From IMG/VR virus record IMGVR_UViG_3300047552_002588, positions 1 to 24,167 of that record: DNA of 24,167 nucleotides. One strand, 5' to 3'. Numbering within the stretch: position 1 is the first letter of the stretch; each line of letters opens with the position of its first letter. Origin of the DNA: a virus. The translations under genes and the position numbers were made by a program. Positions 1 to 6,369 of this stretch are shown one piece after another. Below the pieces are notes generated by a model. That model was not told the DNA's origin. It saw only the letters and a program-made list of their open reading frames with translations, and did not search any database.

Positions 1-692
1 CCTTAACACTTATTGAAACAGGAGTCCATTGTCTTATATGCCTTCCATCACCGTGAATTAATATAGGTTGACCATTAAATGCTCTCAAAATAGACTTAGG
101 AAACATTTTTTCTGGATGCTGGTGTTCACCAAATTGATTTGCCAATCTAATATACTTAACATCTACTCCAAAAGTATGCTTCAACGCACCCAAGTATAAA
201 TCTTGTGCTGCTTTAGAGGCAGAATATGGATTATTAGGAGCAAATGGAGTCTTGGGTGTAAACCAGAATTTTTCGTCTGTTTGATCTAAAGGTATCTCAC
301 CATATACTTCGTCCGTCGAAATATGATAAAAAGTGTTTATGTTCTTTAACCCTATTCTATCAATTAGGTTTGGTATTAAAAGCACATTTTCTTTATAAAC
401 TTCTGAAGTATATAAACTCTTAGTAACATGACTTCCAGAAGCAAAATTTAAAATATCAAATGATAGTAAACTCATAATATCGCTATGGAAACTATTAATA
501 TCACAATCAATTCTTATAATGTTTAATTCTGAGCAAAGTTTCCTATAAGTTTCAATATTATAATCAGTGGAATAATCAAGTCTATCTATAGAAATAATTT
601 CTTTATAGTTATTTCTGATAGATTTAAGTTCCTTAAGGAAATTTATGCCTATAAAACCTCAGACCACCAGTTACAATAAGATTTTTTTTCAT
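1..692 (-). pseudogene. dTDP-glucose 4,6-dehydratase-like NAD-dependent epimerase/dehydratase, frameshifted, C-terminus cut by window edge
   Basis: This is an extended short-chain dehydrogenase of the RmlB type, which converts dTDP-glucose to the 4-keto-6-deoxy sugar in nucleotide-sugar synthesis. The reading from ATG 690-692, behind a GGAGAC ribosome site, opens with MKKNLIVTGGL and should continue as the Rossmann motif TGGxGFIG. One extra base at about 659 (minus strand CTG-A-GGT) shifts the frame and brings an early stop. In the next frame the protein resumes as GFIGINFLKEL and stays open to the edge. It shows NFASGSHVTKSL (family NFAAESHVDRS), ISTDEVYGE, the catalytic-type YSASKAA, and RLANQFGEHQHPEKMFPK. 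The rest of the frame is intact, so the lesion is recent, a sequencing error, or a recoding site. Family assignment is strong; the exact sugar substrate is not determined. Confidence 0.8.
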
Positions 693-712
693 TTTGTCTC
701 CAATTTATATAT

Positions 713-718
713 ATTATA
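713..718 (-). promoter_or_regulatory. Extended -10 promoter for the epimerase gene
   Basis: The minus strand reads TGTTATAAT, a perfect TATAAT preceded by TGn. It lies about 20 bases upstream of the ATG at 692. No convincing -35 hexamer is visible, as is common for extended -10 promoters. It implies a very short leader containing the GGAGAC ribosome site. Confidence 0.5.
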
Positions 719-745
719 ACACAAATTTAATATCTTTAAATTAAT

Positions 746-753
746 TATAAATA
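746..753 (+). promoter_or_regulatory. T4-type late promoter (TATAAATA) for the homing endonuclease
   Basis: An exact copy of the T4 late-promoter octamer TATAAATA lies 23 bases before the ATG at 777, with an AAAGGA ribosome site between them. In T4 this element is read by RNA polymerase carrying gp55, which is encoded in this window. Confidence 0.75.
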
Positions 754-776
754 AACATTAAAGGATTAAATTTTCT

Positions 777-1532
777 ATGAGTAAAAAAAATTGTTATTAT
801 GTGTATTTTCTTCTAGATACTAGAAGAAAACAAAAATTTATTTTTAGGAATTTTGAGTTTGATTATGTTCCATTTTATGTAGGGAAGGGAAAAAATTATA
901 GATATGCTGATCATTTTCAATATTCAACTCTTTCAAAGGAAAATAATAGAAAAGCAACAAAAATTAAAAGCATAATAAATGAAACAAATAAAAATCCAGA
1001 AGTTGTTATTGTTTACAAAAATTTATCTAATGAAGATGCTTTAAAAATTGAAAGTGATTTAATTTCCGAACTAAAAAGAATAGAAGATGGTGGGATACTA
1101 ACAAATACAACATTAGGTGGAGAAAATCCACCCGCTCTCTTTGGTGAAAATAACGGTTTCTTTAAAAGACACCATACAGAAGAATCTAAAAAAATAATGA
1201 GTTTAAAGAAATTAGGTAAGAAATTAAATAAAAATCATATTGAAAAACTTAAGCAATCACATATGGGTGCAAAGAATGGTTTTTTTGGAAAAAAACATTC
1301 AAAAGAAACTAAACTATTAATGAGTAAAATAAAAAAAGAAAAGAAAAAGAAACAATATATACTTTCATTAACTGATGGTAAAGAATTAATCGTTGAAAAC
1401 TTAAAGCAATTTTGTATTGACAATGGTTATACCTATAGTTGTATATGTAATCTAGTAGCTAAAAGAATAAAAAAATGTTATGGGTTTATATCGGCAAAAA
1501 TAAAACCCCCTGAGAATTCTCAAGGGGTTTGA
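777..1532 (+). CDS. GIY-YIG homing endonuclease with NUMOD3 repeats (Seg/I-TevI-like)
   Basis: A free-standing 251-aa homing endonuclease that would nick or cut a related phage genome and promote its own copying by recombination. The GIY-YIG core shows YYVYF (residues 7-11) and FYVGKG (33-38), arginines just after it (42), a glutamate around 92 and the LTNTTLGGEN segment near 108-116. Two NUMOD3 DNA-binding repeats follow, NGFFKRHHTEESKKIMS (about 126-142) and NGFFGKKHSKETKLLMS (about 167-183). A lysine-rich stretch and a C-terminal NUMOD1-like helix-turn-helix (about 195-240) complete it. It lies tail-to-tail with gene 32, the position occupied by segG (32.1) in T4. Its last codons overlap the hairpin that ends the gene 32 transcript. 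A late promoter precedes it. Confidence 0.88.
   Translation: MSKKNCYYVYFLLDTRRKQKFIFRNFEFDYVPFYVGKGKNYRYADHFQYSTLSKENNRKATKIKSIINETNKNPEVVIVYKNLSNEDALKIESDLISELKRIEDGGILTNTTLGGENPPALFGENNGFFKRHHTEESKKIMSLKKLGKKLNKNHIEKLKQSHMGAKNGFFGKKHSKETKLLMSKIKKEKKKKQYILSLTDGKELIVENLKQFCIDNGYTYSCICNLVAKRIKKCYGFISAKIKPPENSQGV
1503..1530 (-). terminator. Rho-independent terminator of the gene 32 transcript, overlapping the endonuclease 3' end
   Basis: The hairpin pairs AAACCCC (1503-1509) with GGGGTTT (1524-1530) and TGAG (1511-1514) with CTCA (1519-1522) around an AATT loop, with one mismatch. On the minus strand it is followed by TTTTATTTTT, an ideal U-tract, only about 20 bases past the gene 32 stop. The plus-strand tail (GATTTGTTTA) is weaker, so it may act in both directions. 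Confidence 0.8.
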
Positions 1533-1550
1533 TTTGTTTAATTTAAGTTT

Positions 1551-2516
1551 TCACTTAAACAATTCGTCATCAGAAAGGCTATCAAGATCTATGCCAGCGT
1601 CTTCTTCCTTAGCTGGTTCGTCCTCGACTTCAGCGGTTGCTGCTTTTGGTTTTGTAACTGGTTTAGGAGCAGCACTTGTTGTTTGTGCTTTAGGTGTTGC
1701 TGGGGTTGGTTCTGAAGGTGTTTCTACCGCACCACTGTCTTGTTCAGAACCTTCGGCTGATCCCCCAGATTCACCAGTTGGTGTATCAAGTAATTTCTTG
1801 AGATCTTCGTAACCACGGAGGCGACCAGCGACTTTCTCTTGAAGATTGTGGATTTGTCCATGAATAACATCAAGATCGTCTTCACTACCAATAGCAGATG
1901 CAGCAGAACTAAAGTGACTTGATTCGTAGTTATTGAACTCACCCTTCTTCTTAATAACTAAGTTGAAGTTATAACCTTCAAATGGATCAAAGAATGGAAG
2001 TTTCTGATCGAAGAAAGCATCCTTAAACTTCTCAAAGATTTGAGGACCAACTTCCCAAACAAGAACCTTACCAGTTTGATCTTCTTCGGTTCCCTTGCGA
2101 GGATCATCTACAACAAGCACATTTACATAGTAACGAGGTTTGCGGTTGTATGCTCTAGCTAAATCTTCTTCAGCCTTTGATGCAGAACCAGCATTTACTT
2201 TGGTCCAATATGTGCGAGCTTTTTCACAAATTGGGCACTTATGTTCCTTGCCATTTGTAGTTGGGCAAATGGTATAGACTCTCTTTCCATTGCTTCTAGT
2301 ATAAATGTGAGCGAAAGCCTCAAACCAAGGTTCGTCCAAACCATCATTTATATGGACATTTGGTAATACCCTAAGAACATAGTTTACTTTTGGTTTATTT
2401 GAAGGAAGTGTTGGATTAAATTTCCAACTGTTGTCATATGACTGACCTTCATCCTTCTCTTTTATTTTGCTAACAACCTCGTTGTAGCGTTCTTTTACTG
2501 ACTTGAATTTACTCAT
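1551..2516 (-). CDS. 32: Single-stranded DNA-binding protein gp32
   Basis: The T4 gp32 homologue (321 aa; T4 has 301) coats single-stranded DNA during replication, recombination and repair and coordinates UvsX/UvsY, helicase and polymerase. The structural zinc site is visible as His70, Cys84, Cys94 and Cys97 (CPTTNGKEHKCPIC), matching the T4 spacing H-x12-C-x9-C-x2-C within one residue. The OB-fold region includes YYVNVLVVDDPRKG and VLVWEVGPQIFEKF. A long Ser/Gly/Pro/Ala/Thr-rich linker (about 245-300) leads to an acidic tail ending DSLSDDELFK, the usual protein-interaction end. The N-terminal basic region (KFKSVKERYNEVVSKIKEK) fits the cooperative-binding domain. The ATG at 2516 has a GAAAGGAAAC ribosome site. 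A terminator follows at once. Confidence 0.95.
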   Translation of the reverse strand: MSKFKSVKERYNEVVSKIKEKDEGQSYDNSWKFNPTLPSNKPKVNYVLRVLPNVHINDGLDEPWFEAFAHIYTRSNGKRVYTICPTTNGKEHKCPICEKARTYWTKVNAGSASKAEEDLARAYNRKPRYYVNVLVVDDPRKGTEEDQTGKVLVWEVGPQIFEKFKDAFFDQKLPFFDPFEGYNFNLVIKKKGEFNNYESSHFSSAASAIGSEDDLDVIHGQIHNLQEKVAGRLRGYEDLKKLLDTPTGESGGSAEGSEQDSGAVETPSEPTPATPKAQTTSAAPKPVTKPKAATAEVEDEPAKEEDAGIDLDSLSDDELFK

Positions 2517-2555
2517 AGATGTTTCCTTTCGTTTTCTATTCGTTTGCTTTTGTGT

Positions 2556-2583
2556 ATTGTAGCAGAGCTAATTAATGTTGCAA
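2556..2583 (-). promoter_or_regulatory. Sigma70-like promoter for gene 32
   Basis: On the minus strand TTGCAA (2578-2583) and TACAAT (2556-2561) are separated by 16 bases, placing the start about 33 bases before the gene 32 ATG. A TTGGACA heptamer (2584-2590) abuts the -35. The same heptamer abuts the -10 in the uvsX and 9298 promoters. Confidence 0.5.
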
Positions 2584-2601
2584 TGTCCAAGAAATTTGGA
2601 T

Positions 2602-2880
2602 TTAGAATTTGCATTTTCCGTATCGTTGAATTGCGTCTTTTTTTAATAGGTCTTTAAACTCTTTATTAAGTTTATCTACTGCCTCCCTTTCCGACATACC
2701 AAAGAAATCTTTTAAACCAACAACACAGTCCCAAATATTTATATTCTGTTCGTATACCATTTTTTTAACTATTTTATTGTATATCTTTTTTACTTCAAGA
2801 TGTGCCTTATTCGGAGTCATACCGCATTTTTTACCTAACTCGTCATATGTCAAAGGTTTAGAAACTGATTTATAATTCAT
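2602..2880 (-). CDS. Small helix-turn-helix protein, sigma70 region 4-like (possible gp33-type late coactivator)
   Basis: A 92-aa basic protein between genes 41 and 32, starting three bases after the gene 41 stop and so probably co-translated. Its N-terminal half, LTYDELGKKCGMTPNKAH followed by LEVKKIYNKIV, resembles the sigma70 region 4 helix-turn-helix (LTxxEIGxxLGxTxxxVxxIExxAxxKL). The C-terminal half has a second helical segment with FFGMSEREAVDKLNKEF. In T4 the small gene 33, whose product binds the RNA polymerase beta-flap and stands in for sigma region 4, lies close upstream of 32 (33-59-32). Position, size and the sigma-4 look suggest a gp33-like role, but I cannot align it to T4 gp33. 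An independent DNA-binding regulator is the alternative. Confidence 0.5.
   Translation of the reverse strand: MNYKSVSKPLTYDELGKKCGMTPNKAHLEVKKIYNKIVKKMVYEQNINIWDCVVGLKDFFGMSEREAVDKLNKEFKDLLKKDAIQRYGKCKF
2736..2743 (-). promoter_or_regulatory. Possible internal late promoter for gene 32
   Basis: An exact TATAAATA on the minus strand lies inside the small HTH gene, 220 bases before the gene 32 start. T4 gene 32 is also expressed late. The octamer falls in AT-rich codons (Asn-Ile-Asn-Ile), so chance occurrence is quite possible. Confidence 0.3.
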
Positions 2881-2883
2881 AGA

Positions 2884-4305
2884 TTATTCCTTCTCATCAA
2901 AATCTGATAATATATCATCGTCCCCATTTGATGATGGGGGTTGTTGTGCCTTTGATTCATTAAACTTTTTTATGTTTTCTTTTGTTTTTTCTTGTCTTGC
3001 ATTTCCAGAGGCATCAATGAAGTCATTAATTCTCATATGCTCATAATCAACTTGAACAAGGAACCCAGAACCGTTCTTGCTAAATCTAGATTTTGCTACA
3101 TGATAATAAAGTTGATTATTGGCTGCTAAGTCTTCGGTTCTGCTAACCATAATCATAACATCTGCTGTCATTGGAATACCCATCGAATCAGATGTTTTCT
3201 CAAGTCCTATTTCTGATTCTTCATAACCAGAACGATTAACTTGAACCGCACTAAGTATAGGTACATTTAATTTGACTGCGACCGCTCTAAGTTCCTCTGC
3301 AACAGTCTTTAACTTACCATAAGTATTATCACTAAAAGCTTTACCATTTGGAATCATTAATCCAAGATAGTCAACCATTATAAAGTCTGGTTTAAACCCA
3401 TTTCTTTTTACTTGAAGATCCTTAACAAGTGCCAAAAGTTGATTTGCACTCATTGAGGCGGGTGGGTATTCTTTAATTATTAATCTACCAAATGGTTGTC
3501 CAGAAGCTTCTGCGAGTCTCTTCTTATCAAGCAAATCTTGCATTAATCTATCGGGATTCATTGAAAGATCTGCCATGTTGATACCAGTTAAGTTAGCATC
3601 AATTCTATTAGCAAGAATGTCTTCATTAATTTCAAGCGACACATAAAGACCATTCAAACCTTGCTCAATGAGTTTCTTAGCAGCATCACCAAGAATAAGA
3701 GTCTTACCAACATTGGTTGCTGCTCCGAAGATACCAAGCATCTTCCTTCTCCAACCACCACCAATATGTTCATCAAGTGAAGGAGTGCCAGTTTTAATAA
3801 CTTGTTCTGGCGACTTCATTCTTTCAACACGTTGGGCGATATCTTCAAAATAATCCAATCCAAGAGATTCATCAAAATTTACATGAGAAGCATCAATTAC
3901 CTTTTTAATAGCTTCGTTTCTTTTACCAGCTTCCATTAAATTAACACATTCAACAAGTGCCAACTCAATTCTTTTTTGTTGAATAAACTCTTTAGTTATT
4001 TCATTTAACCAATCAAAATAATCTTCTTTCTCAAATTTTATAAGAGAAGCGGAGGTTACAACTTCAATACAAGGTTGTAAATGCTCCGCTTTCTTTAAGA
4101 TATTTGGTATTTCAGTATCACAAAGGATTTGAACCGAAGGTTTCTTGTGATGTTTCACGTAAAATTGTTGGACCGCTCTAACGACTACCGCAGCCGCTTT
4201 AGAGAAAAATTTATAATCAATTTTATCTATAAAACGAGTGAGATAATCATCAAAACTGATTAACCCTTTTATAATATAAAGTTCTGTTCTATCGTCAATC
4301 TGCAT
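2884..4305 (-). CDS. 41: Replicative DNA helicase gp41 (DnaB/RecA-fold)
   Basis: A 473-aa homologue of T4 gp41 (475 aa), the hexameric 5'-3' helicase that unwinds DNA at the fork and works with primase. The C-terminal RecA-like domain shows Walker A GAATNVGKT (194-202), DnaB motif 1a YVSLEIN (221-227), and Walker B DFIMVDYLGLM with Asp312. Next come ILSAVQVNRSG and the downstream VDYEHMRINDF segment. The N-terminal 150 residues form the usual helical domain (TELYIIKGLISFDDYL). The ATG at 4305 has a GAAGGAG ribosome site and its own promoter. Unlike T4, no gene 59 (helicase loader) lies between 41 and 32. Confidence 0.95.
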   Translation of the reverse strand: MQIDDRTELYIIKGLISFDDYLTRFIDKIDYKFFSKAAAVVVRAVQQFYVKHHKKPSVQILCDTEIPNILKKAEHLQPCIEVVTSASLIKFEKEDYFDWLNEITKEFIQQKRIELALVECVNLMEAGKRNEAIKKVIDASHVNFDESLGLDYFEDIAQRVERMKSPEQVIKTGTPSLDEHIGGGWRRKMLGIFGAATNVGKTLILGDAAKKLIEQGLNGLYVSLEINEDILANRIDANLTGINMADLSMNPDRLMQDLLDKKRLAEASGQPFGRLIIKEYPPASMSANQLLALVKDLQVKRNGFKPDFIMVDYLGLMIPNGKAFSDNTYGKLKTVAEELRAVAVKLNVPILSAVQVNRSGYEESEIGLEKTSDSMGIPMTADVMIMVSRTEDLAANNQLYYHVAKSRFSKNGSGFLVQVDYEHMRINDFIDASGNARQEKTKENIKKFNESKAQQPPSSNGDDDILSDFDEKE

Positions 4306-4336
4306 TCGTATTTCTCCTTCGGTTCAATCTTACCAT

Positions 4337-4364
4337 ATTTTATGGTCAACAATTTCCCCGTCAA
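4337..4364 (-). promoter_or_regulatory. Sigma70-like promoter for gene 41 with TTGACCA spacer element
   Basis: Minus strand: TTGACG (4359-4364), a 16-base spacer, TAAAAT (4337-4342). The last seven spacer bases are TTGACCA, matching five of seven positions of the TTGGACA placed identically in the uvsX and 9298 promoters. Predicted leader about 25 bases. Confidence 0.5.
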
Positions 4365-4371
4365 TGGAGTT

Positions 4372-5559
4372 TTATTTATCTTCTTTCTCCTCTTCGGTTT
4401 CCAACTCGTCAAGAACTTTATCTGCTTCTAAAACACTACTAAAAGAAGTTAATGTTTGAATCTTTTCATCCATCTCTTTAATTACAGTTTCCCAAATTTG
4501 TGCATTTTCAGCTTTATATAACTGACTTTCAAAGAAGGTCTTATCAAGATGCTTGACATTTATTCTTGTTCCTGTCTTTTCAAAGACACCAGTATTTAAA
4601 GCATCGTCAAGTAAACCATACCACTTATGAAGACCATTCTTGAAACTTACAAGAATCTCACCATTTGAACCTTCTGGAACGAATCTATTTTTTGTAGTAG
4701 TTGCTCTGATTATGAAATGAGTTGCTAATTTCTCAATTTCACCACTAGCTTGCTTAACCTCTTCTTTTTTAATTGTCTTCTTAAGATTAATAATGATAGA
4801 ACAAACATAATTGAAACCTTCACCACCAGCAAATACTTCTTGGGAACCTAATGATGGGTTCTGTGGATTTATTGGTTGGTCATATGTATGATTAGTTACT
4901 AACATAGCGGCATTGTTATAGGCAATAGCATTAGTTAATACACGAGAGCATGCTCTCAATTCTTTTGCTCTAAGACCCATATCAGACGCAACATGTCCAT
5001 CTCTTGCGTTGGCAAATTCTTTGTCAGTTGAAAGGTTTCCTAAAGAGTCAACGACTATGAAAATCTTTTGATCGGGGTCCATCTTGTGGATTGCTTCAAC
5101 AGTATTAAGAACTTGGGTCTTTAAATCGTTAACAGTAGAAATTGATTTAAAACCTAAGTTATCAATATCTACACCTAATCTAATCAAAAATTCTCTATCA
5201 ATTGAACTTTCTGATTCAAATACAAAGCAGAGATAATCATTCGCTTGTGCTTCTCTTAAAGCATTACCACACACGAATGACTTACCTACACCCTTTTTAC
5301 CACAAAGACCAGTAATGCGACGATGGGGAATACCCTTGGAGTAACTTCCAGATGCTACTCGATTGAGAATTAAAGATCCAGTAGATATAAAACTATCAAC
5401 TTTAGTAAGTTTACTATCTCCGAAGATTTCAAAGTTATTATCCTTACCCATAGTCTTCATGAATTCATTTAATAGATCCTTAGACTTTGATGGTTTCTTT
5501 GGTTGGTCATTCTCTGGTTCATCAGCAGCACCAGCAACATCTTTTGGTTTTCTACCCAT
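4372..5559 (-). CDS. uvsX: Recombinase UvsX (RecA/Rad51 family)
   Basis: A 395-aa strand-exchange ATPase (T4 UvsX is 391 aa) that forms filaments on single-stranded DNA, loaded by UvsY over gp32, and drives recombination-dependent replication and repair. Walker A is GKKGVGKS (87-94). Walker B is IFIVVDSLGN with Asp171, and the following LSTDKEFANARDG matches the UvsX/RecA region. The RecA-like FESESSIDREFLIRLGVD segment and the acidic tail LDELETEEEKEDK are present. The ATG at 5559 has AAGGAGAG. Its promoter lies just upstream and it diverges from a late gene at 5650. The N-terminal ~28 residues (Pro/Lys/Glu-rich) are a low-complexity extension. Confidence 0.95.
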   Translation of the reverse strand: MGRKPKDVAGAADEPENDQPKKPSKSKDLLNEFMKTMGKDNNFEIFGDSKLTKVDSFISTGSLILNRVASGSYSKGIPHRRITGLCGKKGVGKSFVCGNALREAQANDYLCFVFESESSIDREFLIRLGVDIDNLGFKSISTVNDLKTQVLNTVEAIHKMDPDQKIFIVVDSLGNLSTDKEFANARDGHVASDMGLRAKELRACSRVLTNAIAYNNAAMLVTNHTYDQPINPQNPSLGSQEVFAGGEGFNYVCSIIINLKKTIKKEEVKQASGEIEKLATHFIIRATTTKNRFVPEGSNGEILVSFKNGLHKWYGLLDDALNTGVFEKTGTRINVKHLDKTFFESQLYKAENAQIWETVIKEMDEKIQTLTSFSSVLEADKVLDELETEEEKEDK

Positions 5560-5583
5560 AAATCTCTCCTTGTAATAATTAAA

Positions 5584-5611
5584 AGTATATGTCCAATATT
5601 TTATAATTCAA
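5584..5611 (-). promoter_or_regulatory. Sigma70-like promoter for uvsX with TTGGACA spacer element
   Basis: Minus strand: TTGAAT (5606-5611), 16-base spacer ending TTGGACA (5590-5596), then TATACT (5584-5589). The predicted transcript begins about 18 bases before the ATG and includes the AAGGAGAG ribosome site. Confidence 0.55.
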
Positions 5612-5622
5612 CATTAGAAAAT

Positions 5623-5630
5623 TATAAATA
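5623..5630 (+). promoter_or_regulatory. T4-type late promoter (TATAAATA)
   Basis: Exact late octamer 19 bases before the ATG at 5650, with GGAG (5639-5642) between. It shares the 90-base divergent region with the uvsX promoter on the other strand. Confidence 0.75.
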
Positions 5631-5649
5631 GTTTCATCGGAGCTTATTT

Positions 5650-6369
5650 ATGTCTAATATTTTAAATTTAACAAAAGAGTTTGAAAAATTAAATAATGAT
5701 TTTATTATTCTTGAAGGTTTATTTTCAAATATAGCTAAAGGATTTGATAAAACATTATTTGGCGCTCAAAAGTTTTTGAAAGGAGCTGACCAAGCAACAG
5801 TTGATAGAATAAATGCTAAAGTAGATAATATTCTCAAAGCAGATACAAATAAGTTAAAGACCGCTTTTGATATAATTAATAGAGCAACTACACAAAGAAA
5901 TCAAAAATTAAAAAATGTTGTTACGCAGTTAAAGAGCGAAATAAGTAATTCAAAAAAGATTGACCCAAATCAAAAATCTTCTTTTATTAAATATTTGGAT
6001 GCTAGACTTAAAGCTTCAAATGATATCATTGAACCATTACAAAAAATTAAAAATGCGATTTTGGATCCTATAGATCCGTTAAATGTAAACGACCAAACCG
6101 ATCAAGGCACTCAAGGCACTCAAGGTGCTCCAGTCGTTCAAGGTAATGATAATCAACAGACTATTACCCAACCACCACCAGATGTTCCACAACAAAAATT
6201 ACAAACCCCCAAGCAGAATAATAAACCAAAGAAATCTGGAAAAACTCAAAAACCATTAAAGCAAAAAAATAAACCAAAAGATGCTTTAGAAACTGGTTTT
6301 GATCAAACAAATCAACGAGAGTTAGATAAAGATAATCCAGAATTTGAAGAATCTTACCAAGTAAAATAA
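5650..6369 (+). CDS. Late protein of unknown function, helical with Q/P/K-rich tail
   Basis: I do not recognise this 239-aa protein. Residues 1-140 look alpha-helical and coiled-coil-prone (ILNLTKEFEKLNNDF, then repeated Asn/Lys/Asp-rich heptad-like stretches). Residues 145-225 are low complexity: three QGT/QGA units coded by a 9-bp tandem repeat, then Gln/Pro-rich and strongly basic Lys/Pro/Gln-rich segments. The end is acidic. An exact late promoter and a good ribosome site precede it. It stands alone between two minus-strand units, with its 3' end overlapping that of DNA polymerase by 16 bases. Late expression suggests a virion or assembly protein; the basic tail could contact nucleic acid. 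Both statements are inference. Confidence 0.75.
   Translation: MSNILNLTKEFEKLNNDFIILEGLFSNIAKGFDKTLFGAQKFLKGADQATVDRINAKVDNILKADTNKLKTAFDIINRATTQRNQKLKNVVTQLKSEISNSKKIDPNQKSSFIKYLDARLKASNDIIEPLQKIKNAILDPIDPLNVNDQTDQGTQGTQGAPVVQGNDNQQTITQPPPDVPQQKLQTPKQNNKPKKSGKTQKPLKQKNKPKDALETGFDQTNQRELDKDNPEFEESYQVK
6103..6129 (+). repeat. Three tandem 9-bp units (CAAGGCACT) within the late gene
   Basis: CAAGGCACT occurs twice exactly (6103-6111, 6112-6120) and once as CAAGGTGCT (6121-6129), encoding QGT-QGT-QGA. In-frame units like this expand or contract by slippage without breaking the gene. Confidence 0.85.

Noticed and set aside
1534-1812. Plus-strand Ser/Ala-rich open frame opposite the gene 32 tail.
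   Set aside because: It mirrors the low-complexity Ala/Thr/Pro/Ser linker and acidic tail of gp32 and has no promoter or ribosome site.
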